From Algoriphagus antarcticus (GTDB taxonomy: Bacteria; Bacteroidota; Bacteroidia; Cytophagales; Cyclobacteriaceae), in NCBI RefSeq assembly GCF_002150685.1, contig NZ_MSSW01000068.1, positions 1 through 59,611 of the forward strand: a DNA stretch of 59,611 bases, read 5' to 3'. Shown here one piece after another: positions 18,660-28,447 of the stretch. A program made the position numbers and the translations under genes. The notes beneath the pieces are model-generated. The model was given only the letters and a program-made list of their open reading frames with translations. It ran no database searches and was not told the origin of the DNA. Numbering within the stretch: the stretch's first letter is position 1; every line of letters begins with the position of its first letter.

Positions 18660-19910
18660 ATGAATTTAAAAAGAGTTGTTGTAACAGGTATAGGTGCCCT
18701 CACACCAATAGGCAATACCGCAGAGGAATTCTGGAACGGTCTGGCTAATGGTGTGAGCGGTGCTGCGCCGATTACCAAATTCGATGCTTCACTTTTCAAA
18801 ACTCAATTTGCTTGCGAGGTCAAAAACCTAGACGTTGAGCAGTTTATAGATAGAAAAGAAGCTCGAAAAATGGATCCTTTCACCCAGTATGCCATGATTT
18901 CTGTAGAGGAAGCTGTGGTAGATTCTGGGTTGGATCTTGAAAAAATCGATAAATCAAGAGCTGGTGTAATCTGGGGAACAGGAATTGGAGGGTTAAGAAC
19001 TTTCCAGGATGAAGTAACTGCTTTCTCCTCTGGAGATGGTGTGCCACGATACAATCCATTCTTTATCCCTAAGATGATCGCTGATATTAGCGCCGGATAT
19101 CTATCTATTAAATATGGTTTTCGCGGTCCAAACTTTGTAACTGTTTCTGCCTGCGCCTCTGCCACCAACGCCCTAATAGATGCATTCACTTACATCAGAA
19201 TGGGTAAAGCTGATATTTTCATCAGTGGAGGTTCTGAAGCAGCGGTTACTGAAGCGGGTGTTGGAGGGTTTAATGCAATGAAAGCTCTTTCCCAACGAAA
19301 TGAATCACCCGAAACAGCCTCTAGGCCGTTTGACAAAGATCGGGATGGATTCGTCTTAGGTGAAGGTGCCGGAGCATTGATCCTAGAAGAATATGAGCAT
19401 GCGAAAGAACGAGGTGCTAAAATCTATGCTGAACTAGTAGGTGGTGGAATGACTGCTGATGCACACCATATCACTGCTCCTCATCCAGAAGGTTTGGGAG
19501 CTAGCAGTGTAATGAAAATTGCTTTGGAAGATGCGAATCTCAAACCAGAAGACATTGACTACATCAATGTGCATGGCACATCTACTCCTCTAGGTGATGT
19601 AGGTGAAATCAAGGCAATCCAGAAGATTTTTGGAGAGCATGCATACAATCTGAACATCAGCAGTACCAAATCTATGACTGGACACTTGCTTGGGGCAGCG
19701 GGAGCTATTGAAGCTATCGCATGTATCTTTGCCATGAATAAAGGCATAGTGCCTCCTACGATCAATCACTTCACGGATGACGAGGCGTTTGACCCAAGAC
19801 TAAACTTGACTTTCAACAAAGCGCAGAAGAAAGAAATAAATTATGCGTTGAGCAATACGTTTGGATTTGGTGGACATAATTGTTCAGTAATTTTCAAAAA
19901 ATATAATTAA
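18660..19910 (+). CDS. fabF: Beta-ketoacyl-ACP synthase II
   Basis: A 416-residue condensing enzyme of type II fatty acid synthesis. The catalytic triad is C165 (VSACASATNA), H305 (VHGTSTPLGD) and H342 (GHLLGAAG), matching the FabF layout. The protein starts with RVVVTGIGALTPIGN and ends with FGFGGHNCSVIFKKY. It sits between acpP and rnc in one operon. Confidence 0.97.
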   Translation: MNLKRVVVTGIGALTPIGNTAEEFWNGLANGVSGAAPITKFDASLFKTQFACEVKNLDVEQFIDRKEARKMDPFTQYAMISVEEAVVDSGLDLEKIDKSRAGVIWGTGIGGLRTFQDEVTAFSSGDGVPRYNPFFIPKMIADISAGYLSIKYGFRGPNFVTVSACASATNALIDAFTYIRMGKADIFISGGSEAAVTEAGVGGFNAMKALSQRNESPETASRPFDKDRDGFVLGEGAGALILEEYEHAKERGAKIYAELVGGGMTADAHHITAPHPEGLGASSVMKIALEDANLKPEDIDYINVHGTSTPLGDVGEIKAIQKIFGEHAYNLNISSTKSMTGHLLGAAGAIEAIACIFAMNKGIVPPTINHFTDDEAFDPRLNLTFNKAQKKEINYALSNTFGFGGHNCSVIFKKYN

Positions 19911-19918
19911 TCCAGATT

Positions 19919-20659
19919 TTGAAATTATTTCAAAGACTCGGATTTAATAATTTCTTCTTTAGTGAAAAAGACAAAAGGCTTGCTGCCTCCATCAGTTTGA
20001 TGACGGGGAGCAGGCCTTTTAATTTATCTCTTTACAAACTTGCCCTTACTCCATCGGGACTGGGCGAGGAGACTTCTCAAGGCTTTCGCCTTTCCAACGA
20101 ACGATTGGAATTCCTGGGAGACGCAATTTTGGGAGCAGTCATCGCCGAATTCCTTTTCCAAAAATATCCCTTCCGCGATGAAGGCTTTCTCACTGAAACG
20201 AGGTCGAAACTAGTAAACAGGGAAACTCTCAACGATACCGGGATCAAAATCGGATTGCGAAAAGCATTAGAAATGGAGATCGGTGAGCGAAACTTCACTG
20301 GAAACAAATCTTTATATGGAGATATGCTGGAAGCATTTCTTGGAGCTATTTATCTAGATAAGGGCTATCATTTCACCAAGAAATTTATCACTCAAAGAAT
20401 CCTTCTACACTTCGATGTGGAGAGTATGATCGCCACCACGACGAATTATAAAAGCAAGATCATCGAATGGTCTCAAAAGGAGAGCAAAGAAGTAGAATAT
20501 GTAGTACTTAGTGTAAGCGGCAATCAACGGTTCAAAGAATTCAGAGTCGCGCTGCAAGTAGCAGGAGAAGAAATAGCGCAAGGAAAGGGGAGTACCAAAA
20601 AGAAAGCAGAGCAGGAAGCTTCCAAAAATGCATGCCAAACACTAAGAATTGCCACCTAG
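19919..20659 (+). CDS. rnc: Ribonuclease III
   Basis: A 246-residue double-strand-specific endoribonuclease that processes rRNA precursors and structured mRNAs. The catalytic signature is ERLEFLGDAILG, with the second acidic cluster in GDMLEAFLGAIYLDKG. A C-terminal dsRNA-binding domain ends with GKGSTKKKAEQEASKNAC. The start is TTG at 19919, 9 bases after fabF; no ATG fits better. Confidence 0.95.
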   Translation: MKLFQRLGFNNFFFSEKDKRLAASISLMTGSRPFNLSLYKLALTPSGLGEETSQGFRLSNERLEFLGDAILGAVIAEFLFQKYPFRDEGFLTETRSKLVNRETLNDTGIKIGLRKALEMEIGERNFTGNKSLYGDMLEAFLGAIYLDKGYHFTKKFITQRILLHFDVESMIATTTNYKSKIIEWSQKESKEVEYVVLSVSGNQRFKEFRVALQVAGEEIAQGKGSTKKKAEQEASKNACQTLRIAT

Positions 20660-20691
20660 CTGAGTAATTTTAGGATCAACTATATCTATCC

Positions 20692-22530
20692 ATGCCTTCA
20701 ATAAAAATCGCGGGAGCAACCGTCAATCAAACACCGCTGGATTGGTCAGGCAATCTGAACAGAATCATTTTGGCTATTGAAGAAGCCAAAAGACAAGAGG
20801 TAGAAATCCTGTGCTTGCCTGAATTGGCTATCACAGGATATGGTTCGGAAGATCTATTTTTAAGCTATTGGTATCCAAAAAAAGCGCTTGCACAGCTGAA
20901 ACTTTTAATTCCTCATTGCAAAGGAATGACCGTGGCTGTAGGTTTACCAATTAGAATTCAGGATAAAGTGTACAATTGCGTAGCAGTCATTGAAAATGCT
21001 AAAGTCAAAGGCTTTGTCGCCAAGCAGTTCATGGCCATAGATGGAGTTCATTACGAATTTCGATGGTTCACACCTTGGAAAGCAAATGAAACTGTTGAAA
21101 TAGAATTTCAGGATCAACAAGTACCTCTTGGAGATCTGACTTTTCACCATAAAGAAATTCACTACGGATTTGAAATCTGCGAAGATGCCTGGCGAGGAAA
21201 GCTCAGACCTGGATATAGGCTTTGTGATCGCAAAGTTGACTTGATTTTCAATCCAAGTGCAAGTCATTTTGCCATGGGCAAGACAGCGCTTCGCAGAGAG
21301 TTACTTGAAGAAAGTTCTGCCACTTTTGACTGCTATTATTGCTACGTGAACTTGGTGGGTAATGAAGCTGGCAGAATGATTTTCGACGGGGAAATAATGC
21401 TTGCGAAATCAGGGAAATTGCTTTCTAGAAATAAGCTCCTTTCCTACGAAGACTTTCAGGTAAAGAGTTTTTATCTGGAACCAACACCTCAAGACATCGC
21501 TCCTTTCACATCAAAAAATGAGGAATTTGTCCAAGCTTCCGCTTTGGCACTATTTGATTATATGAGAAAAAGCCGAAGCAATGGCTTTGTACTCTCACTT
21601 TCGGGCGGCGCCGATTCCTCTTCGATTGCAATCTTGGTAGCTGAGATGGTGAAGCGTGGAATAGACGAATTGGGACTGGAAGAATTTTGCAAAAAGGCAG
21701 GAGTTAAACATGTCCCTAATTCGGGAAATCCAGAGAAAGAGCTGGTTGGGCAACTATTGACTACAGCATATCAAGGCACCAAAAACTCATCTGAAGATAC
21801 TTTTTCCTCTGCCGAATCACTAGCTGAAAGTATTGGGGCGACATTCTATCACTGGGAAATAGATGAGGAAGTGAACTCCTATACAGCCAAGATAGAAAAA
21901 GCCATAGGCAGGAAATTGACTTGGGAACAGGACGACATTACATTGCAAAACATCCAAGCGAGAACCCGGTCTCCTATCATCTGGATGCTTGCCAACATCA
22001 ATAATGCTTTACTCCTTTCCACTTCCAACCGAAGTGAAGGAGATGTAGGCTATACGACCATGGACGGTGATACTTCTGGAAGTATTTCGCCTATAGCAGC
22101 AGTAGACAAATACTTTATCCTCAATTGGCTTAGTTGGGCTGAGAATAACCTAGACCGACCAGGTTTGGCAAAAGTAAACTCACTTCAACCAACTGCCGAA
22201 CTTAGGCCATTGGAAAGGACTCAAACAGATGAAAAAGACTTGATGCCTTATGCGGTAATTGTAGAAATAGAAAAACTTGCTATTCGAGATCGCCGTTCAC
22301 CAATGGATATTTATCTCATGCTTTCTGAGGAACTAGGATTGGAACCTGCCACTTTGAAAGGCTATATCAAAAAATTCTTCCAACTTTGGTCGCGCAATCA
22401 ATGGAAGCGAGAAAGACTTGCCCCCTCCTTCCACCTGGATGAATTCAATGTAGACCCAAAAACCTGGTACAGATTCCCGATTTTGTCGGGAGGATTTGCT
22501 GAGGAACTTGCGCAACTAGATCAACTTTAA
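20692..22530 (+). CDS. nadE: Glutamine-dependent NAD+ synthetase
   Basis: A 612-residue two-domain enzyme making NAD+ from nicotinate adenine dinucleotide. The N-terminal nitrilase-type glutaminase (about 1-270) has the Glu in LPELAITGYG and nucleophile C163 in FEICEDAW. The C-terminal synthetase has the ATP P-loop at residue 304 (SGGADSSS) and STSNRSEGDVGYTTMDGD. It is followed after 10 bases by lgt. Confidence 0.95.
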   Translation: MPSIKIAGATVNQTPLDWSGNLNRIILAIEEAKRQEVEILCLPELAITGYGSEDLFLSYWYPKKALAQLKLLIPHCKGMTVAVGLPIRIQDKVYNCVAVIENAKVKGFVAKQFMAIDGVHYEFRWFTPWKANETVEIEFQDQQVPLGDLTFHHKEIHYGFEICEDAWRGKLRPGYRLCDRKVDLIFNPSASHFAMGKTALRRELLEESSATFDCYYCYVNLVGNEAGRMIFDGEIMLAKSGKLLSRNKLLSYEDFQVKSFYLEPTPQDIAPFTSKNEEFVQASALALFDYMRKSRSNGFVLSLSGGADSSSIAILVAEMVKRGIDELGLEEFCKKAGVKHVPNSGNPEKELVGQLLTTAYQGTKNSSEDTFSSAESLAESIGATFYHWEIDEEVNSYTAKIEKAIGRKLTWEQDDITLQNIQARTRSPIIWMLANINNALLLSTSNRSEGDVGYTTMDGDTSGSISPIAAVDKYFILNWLSWAENNLDRPGLAKVNSLQPTAELRPLERTQTDEKDLMPYAVIVEIEKLAIRDRRSPMDIYLMLSEELGLEPATLKGYIKKFFQLWSRNQWKRERLAPSFHLDEFNVDPKTWYRFPILSGGFAEELAQLDQL

Positions 22531-22540
22531 ACTATCAATT

Positions 22541-23644
22541 ATGCTTGACTTAATCATGAACTATATTATCTGGGATCCTAACCCTTCCGTAATTCACGGT
22601 TGGGAAAGACCACCGTGGTATAGTCTTCTTTTTGCGGCTGGCTTTGTGATTTCACAACAGTTTATGGTTCACTTCTTCAAGAAAGAAGGCCAAAACCCAG
22701 AATTGGTTGACAAATTAACCATCTACATGGTTGTAGCGACTATAGTAGGCGCTAGACTTGGTCATGTACTTTTCTACGAACCAGCCAAATACCTGAGCAA
22801 TCCAATTGAGATCTTGAAAGTCTGGGAAGGCGGACTCGCGAGTCATGGAGCAGCAATTGCTATTTTAATCGCTTTGTGGCTGTATGCAAAAAAAACACCG
22901 GGTCAAAACTACCTGTGGGTAGTTGACCGAATTGTGATCGTGACAGCTTTGACAGGAGCTCTGATCCGTTTTGGGAATTTGATGAATTCGGAAATTGGCG
23001 GGAAGGACACTGGCTCGGATTACGGTATAGTTTACGCATGGGACACGGAGGAATTACTCTCTACACTGAAAGTACCGATAGAATCAATCGATCCTTACAA
23101 GCCTGACGATCGCCAGGATGAATTGGTAGGGAATGGAATCGTTCCTTTAAATATTGACATAGCAATCAACAAAGGCTCTTATTCTTTGGAGGAATTAGAA
23201 AGTACGCTGAGACGAGACATCAAGTATGCGTTGACCCAATTCAACTCCAGCCAAGATTATCTGGCTGAGCCAAAAGAAAGCCCTTTGGATATGACAATCT
23301 CTGATAAGGGAGATCACTATTTAGTGACTGTCAAGACCTTTGGAAGAACCAAACATCCAACGCAGATCTACGAGTCAATCTCCTATTTTGTAATTTTCTT
23401 GGTGCTTTTCGCCCTTTGGAACAAATACAAAGAACGATTGCCTGAGGGAATTCTCCTTGGCCTATTCCTCATCTCTGTATTCGGCATGCGCTTCATTTGG
23501 GAGTTCTTCAAAGAAAGCCAAGTGGATTTTGAAGATGCTATGACCTTCAATATGGGTCAACTGTTGAGTGTTCCACTTGTAATCGCGGGGGTAATATTGG
23601 TGATTCTTGCGATGAAAAATGGACTGAAACCTATCAAAAACTAA
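22541..23644 (+). CDS. lgt: Prolipoprotein diacylglyceryl transferase with enlarged insert
   Basis: A 367-residue inner-membrane enzyme that attaches diacylglycerol to the lipobox cysteine of lipoprotein precursors. Conserved elements are GGLASHGAAIAI, the signature IRFGNLMNSEIGG with R143 and N146, and KHPTQIYE with H272. The stretch between N146 and H272 is about 126 residues, much longer than the roughly 50 I recall for E. coli; the extra segment (about 160-265) is hydrophilic and probably periplasmic. A start at ATG 22556 (MNYIIWDPNP) is also possible. The 3' end overlaps the convergent yidD by 4 bases. Confidence 0.93.
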   Translation: MLDLIMNYIIWDPNPSVIHGWERPPWYSLLFAAGFVISQQFMVHFFKKEGQNPELVDKLTIYMVVATIVGARLGHVLFYEPAKYLSNPIEILKVWEGGLASHGAAIAILIALWLYAKKTPGQNYLWVVDRIVIVTALTGALIRFGNLMNSEIGGKDTGSDYGIVYAWDTEELLSTLKVPIESIDPYKPDDRQDELVGNGIVPLNIDIAINKGSYSLEELESTLRRDIKYALTQFNSSQDYLAEPKESPLDMTISDKGDHYLVTVKTFGRTKHPTQIYESISYFVIFLVLFALWNKYKERLPEGILLGLFLISVFGMRFIWEFFKESQVDFEDAMTFNMGQLLSVPLVIAGVILVILAMKNGLKPIKN

Positions 23645-23865
23645 GGAACCGGATCATGCCCGTGGCCTCCCCATGGGTGGCAACTGGCTATTCGCTTTAG
23701 CCCCATCCACCCACCTTTGAAAACTCCATGCTTCATTATTGCCTCCTTCATGTATTGGCTACAGGTAGGTGAAAATCTACAACTAGAAGGAAATAAGGGA
23801 GAAATAGTGTATTGATATACCAAGACTGGAAATATAGCTATCTTTCGAAGTATGGATTTTGCCAT
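23641..23865 (-). CDS. yidD: Membrane protein insertion efficiency factor YidD
   Basis: A 74-residue small membrane-associated protein that assists YidC-dependent insertion. The family signature SPLFPSSCRFSPTCSQYM is present, and it ends HPWGGHGHDPVP. It is convergent with lgt and slightly overlaps it. Confidence 0.93.
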   Translation of the reverse strand: MAKSILRKIAIFPVLVYQYTISPLFPSSCRFSPTCSQYMKEAIMKHGVFKGGWMGLKRIASCHPWGGHGHDPVP

Positions 23866-23928
23866 GAATAAAACCTAAAATAGTGGTGACTGCGTAAGTA
23901 ACCAAAAATAAACTTTCAGAATTCCCTC

Positions 23929-25389
23929 TTGATCATCAAGAAACCAAATATCCTTTATTTCTCTCTACTATTTTTAGCTCTTTTTCTGGAGTCAGGAGAA
24001 AACATTTCTTATGCTCAAGGTGACACCTCCTTTGCGCCTGCAAGTAAAACAACACCCGATAGTGTACGGGTTAATACCATTTTTATAGTAGGGAATGTGA
24101 AAACAAAAAAGAGTGTAATTCTCAGAGAGTTGGATTTCACAACTAACTTCTACTACGATTGGAACACCTTCTTAGAAATACTCATCGCTGATGAGAAGAA
24201 AATCTACAATCTTAGGCTTTTTACCTCAGTAGAAATCACCCCACTAATGACTGGAGGTAATGAAGTAGAAATCCTCATCACTGTAAAAGAACGTTGGTAT
24301 ATCCTGCCACAGATAATATTCGAGCTTGCTGACCGGAATTTCTCAGAATGGTGGACTAATCAAAACCGGGATTTTTCGCGGGTAAATTATGGATTACGAT
24401 TAAGCCACAGCAATGTAGGAGGCAGAAATGATAAGCTTAAGTTTGCTGGACAACTAGGTTTCACCAGAGCACTAGACCTTCAATACAGTAAGCCTTACAT
24501 AGACAAAAAACAGAAACACGGATTAGCGGCTCAGCTAACTCTCAATGAAAATAAGACAATCCCCATCAGGTCAGCATACAACAAGCAGGTCTTCTATTCG
24601 AAGGAAAATGAAGAAATTATTCGAAAAAACTTTGCGGCAGCGCTGAGGTACACTTTTCGAAGAAGTTACTATAACTATCACTTCTTGACTTTAGGCTATA
24701 GTTCTACGTGGGTTGCTGATGATGTATTGATCGAAAATCCTGAATATTTCCAGCACGGCGGCAATAAGCTGCGGTATGCTTTTGCTACCTATACATTCAG
24801 ACATGACAAAAGAGATAATATCGCCTATGCCACTGATGGAGAATTACTTCAGCTTTCTATCACAAAATATGGTATTATATTCACTGACGAATTAGACGAA
24901 GTAGAAGTGAATCTCACTGCCAACAAGTATTTAAAGATCTCTGATAAATTCCACTTTAATACTGGTCTTACAGCGAATTGGTTTTTAAGTCCAAGTCAGC
25001 CTTATACATTGGTAAAAGGAATTGGATACAGTCCCAATTTCATCAGAGGATATGAGCTAAACGTAGTGGAAGGTCAGCAGCTTTACGTTCACAAAAACAG
25101 TTTGAGATGGAAGTTCTTGGATTGGAAAATTGACATGTCCAACATGATCAAATTGGAGCAATTCAATACCATTCCAATACGTCTGTATTTAAGTGCAAAC
25201 TTCGATCATGGTTATGTGAAAGATCGTAACAACATCCCTGAAAATTCGCGTCTCGCAAACAAATACCTAATGGGATATGGCACCGGGATAGATCTGGTCG
25301 GTTTCTACGATATGGTATTCCGTTTTGAATATTCTTTGAATAATAGCAGGGAAGGCAACATTTTCTTTAACTTTTCAGCGCCTTTCTAA
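23929..25389 (+). CDS. BamA/TamA family outer membrane protein
   Basis: A 486-residue outer membrane protein with a signal peptide (start TTG at 23929; hydrophobic core ILYFSLLFLALF). A single POTRA-like domain (about 45-125; VNTIFIVGNVKTKKSVILRELDF, reading as a POTRA strand-helix pattern) precedes a beta-barrel ending in FNFSAPF with the C-terminal Phe. This matches short BamA/TamA relatives, not BamA itself, which has five POTRA domains. It may act in outer-membrane assembly or secretion, with partner unknown. Two further barrel-type genes follow. Confidence 0.85.
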   Translation: MIIKKPNILYFSLLFLALFLESGENISYAQGDTSFAPASKTTPDSVRVNTIFIVGNVKTKKSVILRELDFTTNFYYDWNTFLEILIADEKKIYNLRLFTSVEITPLMTGGNEVEILITVKERWYILPQIIFELADRNFSEWWTNQNRDFSRVNYGLRLSHSNVGGRNDKLKFAGQLGFTRALDLQYSKPYIDKKQKHGLAAQLTLNENKTIPIRSAYNKQVFYSKENEEIIRKNFAAALRYTFRRSYYNYHFLTLGYSSTWVADDVLIENPEYFQHGGNKLRYAFATYTFRHDKRDNIAYATDGELLQLSITKYGIIFTDELDEVEVNLTANKYLKISDKFHFNTGLTANWFLSPSQPYTLVKGIGYSPNFIRGYELNVVEGQQLYVHKNSLRWKFLDWKIDMSNMIKLEQFNTIPIRLYLSANFDHGYVKDRNNIPENSRLANKYLMGYGTGIDLVGFYDMVFRFEYSLNNSREGNIFFNFSAPF

Positions 25390-25463
25390 AAAAAAATAAA
25401 TAGCCTTCTGGATTGAATATCAAGTTTTTAACTAAATTAGTTAAGACTTTTTTTCGATCCATT

Positions 25464-26285
25464 ATGAAGCAATTGACTTTTTTCTGCTTCCTGCTTTGCA
25501 TGCATTTTTCTGCTAAAGCACAAACAGACCCACTCACTCAAGTACATGGCGCCAGGAGTCAGGGCATGGGGAATCTACGCGTGCATGGAACGGACACCTG
25601 GAGCTATTTCAATAATCCTGGTGGACTCGCAAAACTGGAGTCTTCCGCTATTTCTGCCGGATATGACAGCCGTTTTGGGATAAAAGAGCTAGGTACAGTA
25701 GATCTCGTCGGAGCTTGGAAAATAAAAGCTGGAACCCTCGGCTTTGGCGTCTCACGGTACGGAGGGAAATTATTCAATCAACAATCTCTGGGGTTAGCTT
25801 TCGCAAATAAGCTGGGAATAGTAAGTATTGGAGGAAAATTGGAATGGTTTCAGACACAGATTGAAGGCTTTGGAAGCGGAAACAGCCTTATTTTCAGTTT
25901 GGGAGGAATGGCAGAACTCAGTCCAACCTTCTCCATCGGTGCAAGCATTTCAAATCTTAACCGCTCCAAAATATCCAAAGATTCTGAAACAAGACTTCCT
26001 ACTGGCGTAAGCCTTGGTCTCTTCTATTCTCCTATATCACAATTTCAAATTCACCTCGAAGTAGAAAAAGACATACAGATCAAACCTATCGTAAAAGCTG
26101 GACTGGAATATGCCCTCAAAGATTGGATATTCCTGCGAACTGGAATCAACAGCAATCCTAGCAGGTTGTTTTTTGGTATGGGTTTGAAATCAAACCAGTT
26201 TAGTCTGGATTATGCCTATGGGCAAAATCAGGCTTTGGGAAGTACGAATCATTTGAGTTTGGGCTTTTCATTGACTGAAAAATGA
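25464..26285 (+). CDS. PorV/PorQ-like outer membrane barrel protein
   Basis: I choose ATG 25464 (273 residues) because it directly opens a signal peptide, MKQLTFFCFLLCMHFSAKAQ; the frame extends upstream to a TTG at 25413 without signal character. The GARSQGMGNLRVHGTD and SYFNNPGGLAKLE segments resemble the N-terminus of PorV/PorQ-type barrels (type IX secretion accessory proteins). The rest is alternating beta strands rich in Gly and aromatic residues. Whether it serves type IX secretion here is unproven. Its stop overlaps the next ATG by 4 bases. Confidence 0.7.
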   Translation: MKQLTFFCFLLCMHFSAKAQTDPLTQVHGARSQGMGNLRVHGTDTWSYFNNPGGLAKLESSAISAGYDSRFGIKELGTVDLVGAWKIKAGTLGFGVSRYGGKLFNQQSLGLAFANKLGIVSIGGKLEWFQTQIEGFGSGNSLIFSLGGMAELSPTFSIGASISNLNRSKISKDSETRLPTGVSLGLFYSPISQFQIHLEVEKDIQIKPIVKAGLEYALKDWIFLRTGINSNPSRLFFGMGLKSNQFSLDYAYGQNQALGSTNHLSLGFSLTEK

Positions 26286-28381
26286 AGACTCTCATCCTCA
26301 TAGTGTGCCTCTCTTTTTGCCTGGATTCTTATGTGCATGCACAGCAACCTCCCCAAAAGGAAATAGACTTAGAATCTTTCATGGAGCGTCTTTTCCCTGT
26401 CCAAGACGAGGATTTGGATTATGAAGCGATCTACGAAGTGCTCCTGCAATTGTACCTGAATCCTATTGATGTCAATCGAGCAAATGCAGAAATATTGGCT
26501 TCAAGCTACCTGCTTGATCCGAGACAAATCAGCAATTTGATCGCTTATAGAACTAAGTTTGGGCCACTGATTTCTCTATATGAACTTCAAGCTGTTCCAG
26601 AATTTGACCTGAAAACTATAGAACAAATCCTTCCATTTTTGTCATTAGGAACAACTTCAAATCAAACCCAATCATTCTGGAAACGTGTTAAAAATGAGCA
26701 ACAAGCTTATTTTCTACTTCGTCATCGGCGCACTTGGGAAACCCGAAAAGGATTTACACCCGCGGACACCAGTTCTACAGGAAAGATTTCCAGCAGATAT
26801 TTAGGCGATCCAAATGAATTCTATCTCAGGTTTCGAGTACAACATGCGCGGGACTTTAGCCTTGGTTTTACGCTGGACAAAGATCCTGGAGAGCCATTCA
26901 CTTGGGATGGGAAAACGGCCAGATATGGCTTCAACTTTTTCTCATTTCACTTCACTAAGTATTATGTTGGAAAATGGAAAACCATAGCTCTGGGAGATTT
27001 CCAGGCACAATTTGGCCAGGGTCTAGTTTTCGGAGCTGGATACTCTTTAGGCAAGGGGGCTGAAACTGTCCCTACAGTCCGAAGAAGTAGCGTGGGGATT
27101 TTGCCCTATACGGCAGCGTTAGAATTTGGGTTCTTTCGCGGAGCTGGGCTTACTTATCAAAGTGGAAATTGGCAAAGCAGTCTCATCGCTTCCTATGCAC
27201 CGCGGGATGGTCGGACTAGTAGCTCCTTAGATACACTCAGTACCGAAGATTTGACGATAAGCTCATTCAACCAAAGTGGCCTGCATCGAACAAGTAGTGA
27301 ACTTGCTACCAAAAATCAATTTCGTGAGGTAAGCCTCGGTGGTAATTTGCAGTTTACTTCCTCTTCAGGTAAACTTCAGGCTGGAAGCAATTACCTGTTC
27401 ACCCGATTTGATCATTCGTGGATCAAAGCACCCACGCTTTACAATCAATTTGATTTTGCAGGGCAAAGCAATAGTGTGGGTAGCCTTTATCTAAACTACA
27501 ATTGGAAAAACTTCTTCCTATTTGGCGAGTCTGCTTTTTCTCAATCAGGCGGAAAAGGCAGTGTGGTAGGATTTATTTCCAGCCTGAGCAAGCAGGTAGA
27601 TTTCTCATTGCTATGGAGAAAATACGATTCCAATTTCCACAGCTTCTACGGCAATTCTTTTTCAGAAAGTACGAGACCCGTAAATGAGCAAGGCATCTAT
27701 CTCGGCATTCAAGTCAAGCCAATTCCAAAATGGAAAATCAATGCCTATTATGATTTTTTCAAATTTCCATGGCTTAGATATCGAGTTTATGCTCCGTCTA
27801 AAGGCTACGAATGGCTAGGCAGAATCAGCTTTCAGCCAAACCGAAATCTTACTGCATTCTTTCAAATCCGGGAAGAACAAAAAGATAGAAACTTATCTGA
27901 TTCTGGAGAGTCTGGCCTCCCCTATCAAATCAGGCCTTTGAATAAAGTAAACGGATTGCTCAGTCTGGAATATCAAGTCAGTAAAGCTTTCTTTTTTCGA
28001 TCCAGAATTCTCTTCAGTAGAGTCAACTACGATAACCAAAAATCTTCGGGATTTATGGTTCTTCAGGATGCACAATACACTTTCAGTAAATTCAGAATAA
28101 CTGGTAGAATAGCACTGTTTGACACCGATGATTACGATACACGACTTTATGCTTTCGAAAACAATGTGTTGTGGACTTTCTCTATTCCCGCATTTGCAGG
28201 ACAGGGCATGCGCTATTACCTTCTTGCACAATATCAAATCAACTCGCAAATCACCACCTACTTTCGGTTTTCAAAAACTTCCTATACCGACCGGGAAATC
28301 ATCAGTTCGGGACTTCAGCAAATTGATGGTTCAAGTCAAAGTGAAACCACCTTGCTTGTCCGATACATGCTCCATCGCTAA
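26282..28381 (+). CDS. Helix-hairpin-helix protein with outer-membrane barrel-like body
   Basis: A 699-residue exported protein (signal MKTLILIVCLSFCLDSYVHA). Residues about 55-125 form paired helix-hairpin-helix motifs of the ComEA type (NPIDVNRANAEILASSYLLD and YELQAVPEFD). The remaining 550 residues are alternating aromatic-rich beta strands typical of an outer membrane barrel, with IALGDFQAQFGQGLVFG among them. ComEA-type motifs elsewhere bind DNA during uptake, but the role here is unknown. It is coupled to the PorQ-like gene (ATGA overlap). Confidence 0.75.
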   Translation: MKTLILIVCLSFCLDSYVHAQQPPQKEIDLESFMERLFPVQDEDLDYEAIYEVLLQLYLNPIDVNRANAEILASSYLLDPRQISNLIAYRTKFGPLISLYELQAVPEFDLKTIEQILPFLSLGTTSNQTQSFWKRVKNEQQAYFLLRHRRTWETRKGFTPADTSSTGKISSRYLGDPNEFYLRFRVQHARDFSLGFTLDKDPGEPFTWDGKTARYGFNFFSFHFTKYYVGKWKTIALGDFQAQFGQGLVFGAGYSLGKGAETVPTVRRSSVGILPYTAALEFGFFRGAGLTYQSGNWQSSLIASYAPRDGRTSSSLDTLSTEDLTISSFNQSGLHRTSSELATKNQFREVSLGGNLQFTSSSGKLQAGSNYLFTRFDHSWIKAPTLYNQFDFAGQSNSVGSLYLNYNWKNFFLFGESAFSQSGGKGSVVGFISSLSKQVDFSLLWRKYDSNFHSFYGNSFSESTRPVNEQGIYLGIQVKPIPKWKINAYYDFFKFPWLRYRVYAPSKGYEWLGRISFQPNRNLTAFFQIREEQKDRNLSDSGESGLPYQIRPLNKVNGLLSLEYQVSKAFFFRSRILFSRVNYDNQKSSGFMVLQDAQYTFSKFRITGRIALFDTDDYDTRLYAFENNVLWTFSIPAFAGQGMRYYLLAQYQINSQITTYFRFSKTSYTDREIISSGLQQIDGSSQSETTLLVRYMLHR

Positions 28382-28447
28382 ATTTCCATCAGTGGTATAA
28401 GCCAGAGCCTACTTTTTTGATAATTTGTACTCAAACCCCACAGCCCT

